From positions 9,748,621-9,812,620 of the forward strand of contig NC_136012.1 in NCBI RefSeq assembly GCF_048128805.1: a stretch of 64,000 nucleotides of DNA, read 5' to 3'. This DNA is from Centroberyx gerrardi. Its lineage: Eukaryota; Chordata; Actinopteri; Beryciformes; Berycidae. The notes below the pieces were generated by a model, which saw only the letters and a list, made by a program, of their open reading frames with translations, did not search any database and was not told where the DNA came from. Below are positions 53,126 through 64,000 of this stretch, piece by piece. The position numbers and the translations under genes are program-made. The first letter of the stretch is position 1. Every line of letters begins with the position of its first letter.

Positions 53126-56100
53126 GTGTGTGTGTGTAAAACCCCACAGACAGTGGCTCTAGAGGAGCTGAACTCAGAGTATATTACCCTGAAAAGAGGG
53201 CAGGGGAGCAAGGAGGATGTGAGTGCTACTTTCATCTCACTCCGGACGCGCTACAATGACATCAGAGCCAAGGTAGGCAACCAGTCAGCTGTTCTTTTGC
53301 AGTCCTTATAGTCAAAATAGTTAGTTGCAGATTATCAATTTATCTGTTTTTACCTCTTACCTATTTATAGTATGATGTCCTCCTGAAAAAGAAGAGTCAA
53401 ACAGATCTGGATATAGCTCCTTTAAAGGTAAGGAGAGGGAGGCATGGCTTTTTAAATGTGGTTTACTATACAGTGTTACATATTACATTATTGGCAACTT
53501 ATTCACTCTTGTCCATGAATGTGTCAGTACTGTCCAGTGAATGTTTGACTTCTGTGTGGACTGACAGGCGCTCTGCTCCACAACACGCCAAGCTATCTGC
53601 AGTTGATTTTGACTGACAGGTGTTTTGTCCAATAACAGGCCAAGCTGTCGTGCCTGGTGGTGAAGTGTCAGGAGAGGAACAGCCTGTTGGTGCAGATGAT
53701 GAGAGCCATGCACAGGCACGGCTGTCTGGACCTGACGCTCACACAGCAGGTGGAGCAGCTGCTCAGTGACGCCGCCCTGCAGGACTACACCGCAGCGTTC
53801 ACACCGGGAGCCGCTGTAAAGACCCAGCAAGATTACAGTAGTGGGTTTACACCGGGATTTATTTATAAACTTCAGGATTACACCAGTGGATTCACTCCTG
53901 ATCAAAGCTACTCTTCTGTATTCCCACCTGGTGTAAAACAGCAACATCAAAATGTATTCACACCTGAATCTGGAGCAAAACACCGAGAACAGAAACGTGG
54001 AAACTACACTAGTGCAGTCACTCCTGGATCCACAACAAACCTTCAGGACTGCAGTAGGGAAGTTATACTTGCACCAACAGGAACACTAAAGAAAAATGCC
54101 AATTCACCTGTGCCAACTTCACCAATGCAAGAGCAAGCCAACGTCCAGGCGTCACCATCACCTGTTGCTCCAGCACTGAATCAGAGCTTGAGTAATTCGC
54201 CTGTGCTGAACAGCATAACACAGGTGAGATAACAGAAATTTTATCTATACATTTTTCAAGCTTTGTTTCAAAATAGTTCAGCTTAAATGTGCCATGTGTA
54301 GCATTTTAACATCAAGAAATCATCACCATATTCATTTTTGCGAATAATAGTATAATTACCATAAACTAATGAGACCACCACAGAGAAGACTGGCAGCCTG
54401 CCTCTACATCTGCCTCTAAATCTGCTGGATTGCTTTACAGCACAAAACTTTCAGTTTCTTGCTGTAAGCCGAATTATGATAGCCTTTCCTCAATCCCTCA
54501 ACAGCTACCTCCCTCTGCCAGTGGGCCAGTCCAAACAACGAGTGCTCCAGAAAGATTTGGATTGTACCATCCAGAGGTGAAAGGGGAATCCTCTCCAGGT
54601 GCGGCCAGTTTCTCAAAGGGGAACAGGTCCTCTCTGAGTCCTGCTCCTCCCTCCCCAGAGAGACGTGTCCGTCTGAGCAGGAGGCTGAGCAGTCCTGAGA
54701 AGATCATCAACCTACATGAGCAACTGCAGAAGACTATGATGAGCAGCTATCAGGTACACTGCAGCTCTTTGAACATTCAGTAACACAGTCAGAAAGAGCA
54801 GTTCCCATTGAATTGTGTAAAGGTGTTAACATTGTAGTAGTAGTACTGAATTGAAATGATGAAATGAACCACATTCTTTACCTGATATTTTTCTTTTTCT
54901 ACTTTCAGTGGTAATTCAAATGAAGAATTCACGTCTGATATAAAGATAAATCTAATCAAATACTGTGCTAATATACAATAAAGCTCTTTGTCTTTATTCC
55001 AAGGCTCCGGTGAGCAGAGGGAGAGGACAGCAGCCCAGGAACAGCCTGTCCTTTCAGACCAAGAACCAGAGCCTCACTATCAGTAATGCAAATGCCACTC
55101 CTCTCCCTCTCTCCACTGCCTCTAGCCAAGTTGAACACACTCCAGTAATAACAACTAAACCCGTAACAACTAATATGCCAACAAAGCTTTTTACCGCAGT
55201 CGCCTCTAGATCTGCCAACGTCACATTCAGCCCCAGCAACTTTACTCACACTCTTTCTAAAGCAGCCACAGGTGCTACTACAACTTCAGTTGTTTCTAGC
55301 TCTTACTACTCTCCTGTTACCACTATGGCACCTACCAAGACTAAATCAACCTCAAGCAGCAGCCATCATACTGTCCCTTCCCCCAATATACCAATATCCC
55401 CAAAACCAACAAGGCAAACTGCTTCTTTCCCTGTAGTGTCTGATACTGTTAAACATACACCTACTACTATTTTAACTCCTTGGACCACTACCTCTATTAG
55501 TAACACTGTCAGTTCTGCAGCTACTGTCTTGATATGTTCCGCTACTAATCCAAACACCACTGCCTCAGTCGGTACTGCCCCTAGCACGTCAACTGCCCAT
55601 AAGGCTAATGTTTCTAGTATGATTTCTAAAATGGATGGTGCTGCCCCTGTATATAATGGTCTTGGATCTGCCACATCCTGCTCTCAATCTGCCCCTCGCT
55701 CTCCTGAGAGATCCTCCAAGCCTGCCAGGAAGCCCACTGCTCCTTCAGACAAAACCAAAACAGCAAGACCAAAACCAGGTAGGGTGCAGACTCCACACTG
55801 GACATCATTTATATAAAGAGAAAGTCTACTTGTGATTCAAATGGTAGAAGAAATTCAAGACAGTGAATTTTTGCGTTTATGAAAAGTTAAAATGCCTTTA
55901 TTGAGCTAAAAATACAAGAATGTAAAACTTTTGTGTGTTATGGCTTCTGTGCAGTTTTTGAGTGTAGTATATTAGTTTTCGGTTTCATACCGCTGCAGTG
56001 TGATTATACCAAGCCTTGATATGGGCCATTCTCTGCTTCTGTCTTTGTATGGGAGAAAATGTCACATCAGACTCCACTGCAAGTTCTTGCATTTTAATTT

Positions 56101-57792
56101 ATTAGCCAATATAACACCTTGCAGGACCTGACTTAGGACCTTTACTGAAACCTTAGGGTCCAGTGGGAAGTTTAGTATGCAATGGATCCACCAAAGTACA
56201 TTTATTTTGATAAGATTTTAGGAATAACCATATAATGAAGAAAGAAATAGAATGGCGTGTATTTGGGCTGCATTATACCCTGCATTATACCCTGCAAGTA
56301 ATAACAAGGAGGGTAGGGGCTCATGCTTGTGCTTGTCCTTTCTTTGTCCGTACCCGCCAGAAGCTCCAGCAGAGGTGGGCTCTGTCGAGGTCATCAGAAC
56401 GGTGGGCCAGAGCAGCCTCATGATTGGCTGGGAGAGGCCGCCACTGGACGAGCTGGGCTGCAGTAATGGCACCTTTGTGTATGGATACAGGGTAGGCAGG
56501 CTTCACTGATTACTGGCCCTAAAAATCATATTCTGAGCTACGTCAAACCCTATTTACCTGTGGATTTTGATTGTGTACGTTTTTGATGTTTTTCTTGTAC
56601 TTCACATTTCTTTTCCCTCCTCAGGTGTACGTCGATGGGGAATTTCACAAATCTGTCATGAGCTCAGCATGCACCAAGGTACCAGTCTCTTCCCAAACAC
56701 TTCCCACTGTGCGTATCCTATTGTCACTGTACAAACTAAGTTCCCAATAGCAAATAATAGAGTATGTGTATATGTTTTGTGTCTCTTTCCCCAGTGTATT
56801 CTGGAGAATATCGACCTGAGCGTCCCGGTCCACATCAGTGTTCAAACCCTTGGTTCTAACGGTCTCAGTTCAAACAAGGTCCATACCATGTACAGGACTT
56901 CTATCAGGGCAGACCACCGTCCCTCCAGCTGCACCGACTCACAGCCTGCCTCTTACACCGACACAGTGACCCAGGTCAACAGGTAAGTTGAAATTGCAAA
57001 AACAGTGCGGGTCAATTAGACACTCATGTTTACCTCCTGTTTTCTTGTTATTGCATCAGAGTTGAAAGTATCTCACAATTATCATTCTGTCAATGTCTTG
57101 GTAGAGTTCCGGTAACTCTTCTCAGTCAAAACCTCCATCACCAGTGACCGAGGCTAGAATGGTAAATAGTGTGTGTCTCTGTGTCCATGTGTTAGTTTGT
57201 GTCTGTGCACCTGTATGTCTATGTGGGTCTGTGTTTATGTGTGTGCTACTTCAGCTATTTCAAAAAGGTTTGGTTCCCGTGTGTCTATCTATGTGCACTT
57301 GGTTTACAATTCAAGTGCTTCAAAGTTTGAAACAGCACAGTGACGAATAATTTTTCTCTGTGTCCTGTGTGTCCTACATCTGCATATGTCCTCCAGTGCA
57401 TAGCCATCTATAGCTCCAGCCCTCTGAGGGACGGTCCTAACCTCCACCCCGGCAGAGAGCTGGCTCTGCGCGAGGGAGACACCGTCACGCTGCTAGGCAA
57501 CCCTCGCCATGACGGCTTCTGCGAGGCCCAGGTTAGCCAATAAGAAACACTCATCTCACAAGGTCATTACCGACCAATGAGCGTGTAGTGACTCATTGTT
57601 GGCTACTATGAACTTTAAAGTGGATCACTGGCAAACAAAGATCCGTGTAAGACTCACTTCTAGAAGACCAAGGTTCAAGAGTTCCTGCTCCTGCGCTGAG
57701 AGTGCATCTGCGTGTTCAAGGTCAATGGCGTCCTTCCTGTTTCAGAGTCCCGCCCCATGGACTTCACCTCTCGAGTGGATAGGACATTGTGA
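46200..57792 (+). CDS. C4orf50-like: Large coiled-coil protein with FN3-like and SH3-like modules (C4orf50-like, RIM-BP-like), 19 exons, 2020 aa
   Basis: Exons: 46200-46447, 46802-46949, 47342-48202, 48979-49497, 49686-51167, 51278-51385, 51835-51990, 52332-52448, 53150-53272, 53371-53427, 53639-54223, 54505-54753, 55004-55778, 56361-56491, 56625-56678, 56795-56982, 57107-57161, 57397-57531, 57721-57792. They sum to 6063 nt with all phases matching. Residues 1-1270 are mainly coiled coil, with a charged K/E/R linker near 400-450 and a 14-residue repeat array at about 811-1033. A QDYTSGFTPG-type repeat region is near 1320-1420 and a Ser/Thr-rich stretch of about 258 residues before 1810. An FN3-like domain follows (SLMIGWERPPLDELG, VYGYRVYVDGEF, HISVQTLGSNGLSS), then an SH3-like domain (IYSSSPLRDG, LREGDTVTLLG, HDGFCEA). 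The FN3/SH3 mix resembles RIM-binding proteins. The C4orf50 name rests on synteny next to jakmip1. The first exon may start earlier, since CTGCAG at 46213-46218 could be an acceptor. The last exon is inferred. Function is unknown. Confidence 0.75.
50340..51008 (+). repeat. 42-nt (14-residue) coding tandem repeat array
   Basis: About sixteen units with consensus L-T-x-S-V-x-G-L-K-E-E-R-D-Q occupy the middle of exon 5 of the C4orf50-like gene. Twelve consecutive units keep an exact 14-residue period, one has 13 residues, and three more follow. Fourteen residues equal two heptads, so the array encodes a continuous coiled-coil rod that grew by tandem duplication. Confidence 0.85.
53083..53137. 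repeat. TG microsatellite directly upstream of exon at 53150
   Basis: A TG run of about 55 bases with a single CG interruption ends 12 bases before the exon start of the C4orf50-like gene. Confidence 0.9.
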
Positions 57793-58725
57793 CTGCCAAT
57801 CAGAGTGATTGCCAGGTGAAAGTGTGGCTGCCAATCAAAATCGAGGAATCCGGTGCGAGGCCAGACAAACTGTTAAAGTGTACTTTACTGCAAAGGTTTA
57901 TGACGCCAAGATCAATCGCATCATCAACAGCTGCCTGTGACACCAACGTTTGTGAACATTATTCAAGCAAGCAATTCAAGCACTAGAGAAAATGTTATAG
58001 ACGGTTGTGTGCGTCTGTTGCACACTTTTACACTGTGTGAAACATATGGAGGGATCATGTGTCATATTTAACTTGTTTCATCGAAGATCCCCGCTGCTGC
58101 CTCTGTGGACTCTGTCAATACTGAACGGTTGGCTCCAGGGACATTTGTGAAACGCCTTTGTGACAGCAGCCTATATAATGTGCCGAAGCAACATTGTACC
58201 CGAAGGTCATCTTACTTGATTTTCCAGACATCAAGCCAAATATGAGAAAAGATGGTTCATTCCAAAGACTTTTTTCTGTTTCGTTTTCCCCATAGTTCTA
58301 TGGTATTTACACAGAAGCCAGATGTTATTTTTTTCGTTTTGAAATTTGCACACAATCATTACTGATATCTGGAAAATTAAAATAGAAAAAGAGATTATCA
58401 CTGATATTTTTTGTAGGGAATATTATTAAAATATGCCAATGGTATATATAGAAAACACAGTACAGCATATCTGTCTTTTTGTATGAGTGACGCTTTGCTT
58501 TTTCATACTCATCTGCCTCTCTCAAATGAAATTCTATACCCACGCTCATATTGTTTTATGTTTCACACAATGTTCACAACACACACATGTTGTCCTTTCG
58601 CAGTGTATGTATGGGAGTGGAGTGACCATGGTGCAGCAAAGGTATTTTTCTATTAGTAATTGATGACATTGTTTTCCCATTGGTTCCTTACAACTGTACA
58701 GAGAATAAATGTTTATATAGTAACT
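57793..58725 (+). other. 3' UTR of the C4orf50-like gene
   Basis: Non-coding sequence from the proposed TGA (57790-57792) to the AATAAA at 58704. If the last intron is instead retained, translation stops at 57540 (VSQ after the SH3-like exon) and the UTR begins there. Confidence 0.5.
58704..58709 (+). terminator. AATAAA poly(A) signal of the C4orf50-like gene
   Basis: A consensus signal followed about 25 bases later by a pure TG run, a suitable GT-rich downstream element. Confidence 0.6.
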
Positions 58726-60011
58726 GGAATTCCAGTGTGTGTGTGTGTGTGTGTGTGGATCTATGTCAAAATCTCTTCAAAGCACTATTTGGGTCTGGAT
58801 TAGCTGTCTTGGGTAGAATATGAATTATTAAAGTTATTTTAGCTCCACTCTTCAGTCTTAAAGAGTGAAAAATGTAGTTTCACTTTTGTTTGTTCAACTT
58901 AAACACTTCCCATTAATCAACACTAGATGGCAGCCATTACCATATGGACAGCCGCGCTCCATTGACTTTGTGGGTAATACTCTGGATGTAACTCAATCGC
59001 TACATTTGACAGGTGCTTTCACCACTGATTTAGTGGATGGATGATGCTGACTTGCCTACGGAGCAGGTACTCAAGTAGCCTGAAACATATTGCTGCACGC
59101 TCCCCCTTCAATACAAACCAGGCACAACACCAAAACACTGTGGAGCGGAGCGAGAAGAAGAAGCATCAGCAGCAAGAGGAGCTTAATAATCACATGCTGT
59201 GCTCGGCAGCTTTGGGGGCTCCACTGAGAATGTCATCCCTACTGCTCAGCAGAAAGCGGACGGGGTGGAGTGTGTGTGCGTGTGTGCGTGTGTGCGTGTG
59301 TGCGTGCGTGCATGTGCGTGTGTGCATAAGAGTTGAGGGGGAGGGGGGCTCTGTACCGCGTCAACCATGAGGTACAAAATAAAAATGAGTGTACACCCCT
59401 CTTCTTACCTTTTCTCCTGCTCTTCTTGCTCTTTTCATGTCTCTGTTTCTTAAAGTGTGTGTGGACATCACACACATGTACACAAACACACACACAAAGA
59501 CAAAAATGAACCAAAAGGAAAGTCAGCTTTAGTCAGACATCTTAGCCTTTGTGTATCTACTCCATGTCATTTTATGGTTGATGAAGTTTAATTATTGTCT
59601 ACACCAGTATATTGTTTATCCAAACCCCTTGATGGTAAAAATCACTCAAGAATAAAGAAGACTGAAATATGAAACCTTTATGAACACCTAATAAAAAGTG
59701 GTCTGCATATACAATTTTTTCAGATTTTAGTGTGCATGCATCAACCAGGAAATGACATCAACAGAGCACATTTTCACTGCACTGCGTGTTTGGCCCATAA
59801 CACCTGTCTGACCGACCGGTCGCTTCAGGAGTCTGAAGTTTTAGATGAATGAGGGTCTACTGTAGTCCTGCACTGCGCCAGCCAAGAAAAGCCTCAATAA
59901 AACCTGCAGTGCAGCTGCTTGATGTTACTGGCCCCTGACTCAGCCGAGAGAGACTCAGCTGGACCCAGTAGACTCACATTACACTCTCTGGGGAGATTCG
60001 CCTTCATTATC

Positions 60012-60042
<31 letters not shown>

Positions 60043-61003
60043 CGTACATCTCTCCGTAGTAGTAGTGTGTGCTTAACGTCTTGTTTACATGAGTTAATGA
60101 CCTGCGTGTTAATTAATTTTCCATGCTGGGTGTTAATGATGGATAGCTCATCTCCGACTCTTCCCATGTAGGCCAGCATGAGAGTTACAGAGAAAGAGAG
60201 TGAATGATGGAAGAGAGCAATGGAGAGAGCAAGATGGAGAGATGAAAGGAAGACAGGAGCTCCAGATAAAAGGAAATGTGTACGCATGACTAGTCTTGCA
60301 AAACCCACTTTTCTCTTTTTTTCTGTGTGTGTGTGTGTGTGTGTGTGTTCGTCACAGGGGTGTAAATGACAGCGACACCTGGGCTCCAGGCCTCACGCAA
60401 GAATATTCTGTTGTGACCCAAAAATACACTTCTGGAACTTTCTCTGTGTGTGTGTGTGTGTGTGTACATGTGTGTGTGTGTGTTCTGCGTATGTGGCTAC
60501 GTAGGAGAGCATATCAGTTCTTCAGGGGATATCTCTTTCTTGCAGGAGTGTGTGTGTGCAGTGGTGCAGATAGACAGCTGTCATCAGCAGGGTGTCTCGA
60601 GGGGGGGGCTGGAAAAGGAATGGCGGATGAGTAGAGAGGAGACAAAAGGGGAGGGAGGGTGTGTTGAGTGTTTTAATTTCACCCAGAGGGGACACTGTCA
60701 CTCCATCACTGCCACCGACACCTACAGTGTCCTGGGCCCAAGCGGGGGCGGCTGTCTGGAGTCGACTTCCAGACCCCCGGGGGCGACGCTCGCTGCTCAC
60801 ACCCAGAGAGAAGCTCTAAAAGTGGGCCTCTCCTTCTGGTGTGTCTGGGCAGATGGGTCTTGGTGCTGGAGGGCTGCTGTTATGACTGTTGCTTCCATGA
60901 GAGGATTACGAGCTTGTCTTTTGTTTTGTTGATGGCGTTATCACACAGCAATGTGGCGGCTGTGATATTATCCTTCCTCTGTATGTGTGTGTGTGTGTGT
61001 TCC

Positions 61004-61526
61004 TGTACTTCTACCTTTGTGAGAACCAATTTGAGTTTTAGACCTTAAGAGTGAAGACATTTTTGCATGTGTCCATTTTAGGATCAGGACTTGGTTTTAG
61101 GGTTGAAGACCCCTTCCTGGATTTGATGCAATTCCTGTTGAAACAGGATGTTGGGGCGGGACATAATGCAGTGAGGGATCATTCAAAAGTCTAAACCAAT
61201 GGAATATGAGTAAGGGAGGGAAAGGCAGTTTTATTTGATGGGAGGGGTGTGGAGGGGAGGGATTGTTCAAAAATCTGATGATGTTATTGGTTATAAATTT
61301 ATATTTTATGTCTGCTAGTGCAGCATGAGGTCACCATTAAAGATATTGTATTTTCCAGGAATTAAAAGTAATGGGAGTTAATTTCATGGGGACTTTAAGG
61401 TTATATTAGGTTAAGGTTAAGATTAGGGTAAGGATTAAGGTTAGTTAAGGTTAAGGTTAGGGAATTGGGAATGAATGTAGTCAGTGGATCCTGGTCAATG
61501 GTCCTCATGAGGATAGAAGTACAAGG
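61004..61526. repeat. Interspersed foldback repeat with GGTTAAGG-like core (copy 2)
   Basis: It starts TGTACTTCTACCTTTGTGAG and ends with a sequence whose reverse complement is TGTACTTCTATCCTCATGAG, a clear terminal inverted repeat. The core GGTTAAGGTTAGGGAATTGG, then GAATGAATGTAG, matches copy 1 at 711-910. About 270 bp near 61108-61375 have no counterpart in copy 1 and look like a later insertion. TG runs flank both ends. Confidence 0.65.
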
Positions 61527-61565
<39 letters not shown>

Positions 61566-63858
61566 TGGATGCCTGTGTGCATGTGTGCAGGCAATGCGTG
61601 TGTGTGTGATGGGGTGTTGACACATGCCTGTACATTGCTGTATGTCTGTGCTGGTGTCTGGTGAGCGGCGATGGGCTGCCTTTGCATTTGTATGTGAACA
61701 GCTTTGGCATTCTTTATCGCGCCTTCCCTTCCTCAGTGCTCCGACGCCTCTTTTCTTCTCTCCGTCCTCGTGTCTGTTGTTGTGGCCGTATCAGTCCATC
61801 TTAGAGCCTGTTATATTTAGAGGCACGGCGCTATCAGAGCTTACAGCTGGCCGCCTGTGATTCAATTCTGACAGATCTACGGCGTTCAAAGCAATCCCCT
61901 CTCTTTTTTGTCTCGCTCATTCTTCCTGCCTATCTCCTCACCTCCCCCCCCCCCCCCTCCCCCTCTTGTCATATCTCCCACCCCTTCCCCTCTTCTCTCC
62001 CTCTTTCTCTTGGATCCACACTCCACTCCCCTTTCTATTTCATCCACTCTCCCCTCTCATTACATTCATTTTTTTTTCTTCCAGGTTTTATACCACTTTC
62101 ACCCTCCTACTTCTGACCGACCGCTCTCAATTCTTTCTTTCTCCCCTTTTTTTTTTCCTCTTTTGTATTCTTTCTTTATACACCTCCATCTCTTTATCTT
62201 CACCTCAATCTTAAACACACAATCCCCATCTTCCTTTTTCCCTTTCATCTCCTCTTTATCGCTCTCACATCCAACTATTCTATATGACTCACTCCTTTTT
62301 TACTGCCTCTTCTTTGCCAGTTTGCCCCTTTTAGCTACTAAGTCTATACAGTTCAATTTGCGGGGCTTTATTGGTATTGTGCATCATGAAACTCTATCTC
62401 TCCTCCTTCCTTCTCCCCTCCTTCACTCCATCCCCCTTCCTTTTTTTCTGCATTTTTATCATCCATAGTGCCTATCAGGTAAGCTCTCCCCTGTTAGGCA
62501 GGGAAACAAGGGCTCCATCACTTTGAGTTAATCCATGTTGAAACAAACATCAAACAGAACGCAAGTTCTAATTTGGGAAGAGACAAGCAATTAGCTGCTA
62601 TTACATCCTTGAATCTGTGCGCAAAAGCGACCCTAATCTCATTAATCATGAACAATGGGGGCGGTAATGGAGAAGCATGTTTATGCAAATTCCCCCACAC
62701 AGTAATCTCCGCCATGCTTAATAGCGAAAACAGCGGCGGTTCTTCAGAAAACAAACCTCCCCCTTCCTTTCTCTGCTCATCCATTTGACTTATTTTCACC
62801 CACCACTCCCCTCTTTCTGTTTTTCTTCTGCCCCGCTCTCATGTTGTTTTCTTCCCTCGTTGCGTGGCCCCTTTTGACTCCTCAGAGATGCCACCTCCCA
62901 CCTCCTTCATGAGGTGACAGCCAGAACTTTCACAGTCTGCAGAAAAGTATTGACCCAAGTCCCTGCCAGACCCTTCAGCCTGATAGCAAATAAACCCAAG
63001 TGTGTATGGGACATTGAGTTTTATACTCCACCTCTAGCTATCACCTCTCCTCCCTCTTGGCAGTCTCCCCAGCTCATTCTCTCCCATCGATTCTCTCTAT
63101 TTCTTGTGTTTTTTTATGCCCTCCATTTGCATTTTTATTGTTTCATTGCTTCTCTCTCCTTCTCTGCATTTTCCCCCCATAGTGTCTGTTTCCATCTATT
63201 TCCCAATAGCTCCTCCTCTTAACTTCGCCAATATTACCGTTCTCCTGTATTTCGCATTCTAGCCCTCGGTCCAATAGCCATATTTGATTCAGAACTAAAT
63301 ATAGCCCGGAAGGACGTTATGAGATTATCTCTCTGCATCCTTTCTCCTTCCATCCCTCTCCTCTCCTCCCCTCTCTTCTCCATCCTTTCTTCTCGCCATC
63401 TCTCCTGAGTTATGTGCTAGTTTTAGATGATGACGATAGCAGAGTGTGAAGCCTGGCCAGAATGGATCAGGGGCCTGGTAAAGGTCAACAGCATGTGATC
63501 CATGACAGCATTGGTCAAATTCAGCTGAATCAATTGATTGGCAGTGGGGCTGTCTCTGTAGATGAATCGATGAGTTGAGCTTGGGGGTCAAAGGGATCAA
63601 TAACGCCAGAGTGCCTAGGGTCTTGAGATAACAAATAACTTAATTAATATTCCTTAATGCCACCAGTCATTTTGTGAAAATAATAAAAATTGTCTAATTT
63701 TTCAAATCTCACTTTGGAATGAAAGTGTTAAATTTGTTATTTGAGAAGAAATTCAAACACATTCACACACATAACATAACACATAACACATTTTATCAAC
63801 GGTATTGTAGCCTAAGTGTCTTTATATGTTGAGGGCTGTGGGAGGGGTTGAGGGAGGA

Positions 63859-63914
<56 letters not shown>
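63859..63914. repeat. (TG)n(GA)n compound microsatellite
   Basis: A TG run of 22 bases followed directly by a GA run of about 34 bases near the window end. Confidence 0.95.
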
Positions 63915-63916
<2 letters not shown>

Positions 63917-64000
63917 CAGAGCACAGCGCGTTTGCCCTGCATTGTGGGGCGCTGTCCACCGTCCGTGGTGCTGAAAGTGGATTATTCCTCCGCCACTTAA

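Larger units (their letters stand above)
58726..64000. other. Intergenic, repeat-rich region
   Basis: No coding exon is supported. Open frames here translate TG/CA or CT-rich sequence (for example 61908-62468). The region contains TG/CA runs at about 60014-60041, 60324-60348, 61529-61562 and 63859-63880 (the last followed by GA repeats), the second copy of the foldback repeat (61004-61526) and pyrimidine-rich stretches at 61900-62470. The final 90 bases are GC-richer and could be the edge of another gene, but nothing identifies it. Confidence 0.55.

Noticed and set aside
61908..62468. 186-codon open frame
   Set aside because: It is a translation of pyrimidine-rich low-complexity DNA (Pro/Ser/Phe/Leu only) with no splice signals or known domain.

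Overview
The window is teleost (ray-finned fish) nuclear DNA. The evidence is the vertebrate exon/intron architecture with GT-AG introns, very dense (TG)n, (CA)n and (CT)n microsatellites, hAT-type non-autonomous DNA transposons with 8-bp target duplications, and a tRNA-derived SINE with a tail typical of fish. There is no bacterial or viral content. The gene order and all four strands match human 4p16.1 read in reverse (PPP2R2C, WFS1, JAKMIP1, C4orf50), so this is a conserved vertebrate synteny block.

Layout: (1) 1-3285, the last two coding exons and 3' UTR of ppp2r2c (PP2A B-gamma regulatory subunit, + strand, 5' part outside the window). (2) 3690-15020, complete wfs1 (wolframin, - strand): nine coding exons summing to exactly 985 codons plus stop, a proposed non-coding exon 1 near 14742, and a 3' UTR interrupted by a 1.15-kb hAT element 46 bp after the stop. 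ppp2r2c and wfs1 are tail to tail. (3) 15021-20240, the intergenic space between the divergent wfs1 and jakmip1 genes, with no gene seen. (4) 20240-45021, complete jakmip1 (+ strand): a CpG-rich 5' region, one non-coding exon, a second exon with two uORFs, and 21 coding exons giving an 850-aa long form. (5) 46200-58725, a large gene (+ strand) at the C4orf50 position: 19 exons kept in frame throughout, 2020 aa, long coiled coils followed by one fibronectin-III-like and one SH3-like module in a RIM-binding-protein-like arrangement. (6) 58726-64000, intergenic and repeat-rich.

The most interesting region is jakmip1. Besides the classical short C-terminus (intron read-through) and the classical long hydrophobic C-terminus, the sequence holds an in-frame intron read-through after exon 12 that encodes a near-perfect single transmembrane tail with its own poly(A) signals. 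A second in-frame transmembrane micro-ORF or terminal exon lies in the exon 9-10 intron, again with its own poly(A) signal. The final exon has two tandem acceptors that switch the classical hydrophobic tail to a hydrophilic one. Together these suggest that membrane attachment of this coiled-coil, microtubule-binding protein is set by the choice of 3' end. The second interesting region is the 14-residue repeat array and domain mix of the C4orf50-like protein.

All exon boundaries were read by eye from splice consensus, frame continuity and remembered family sequences. No alignment or transcript data were used.
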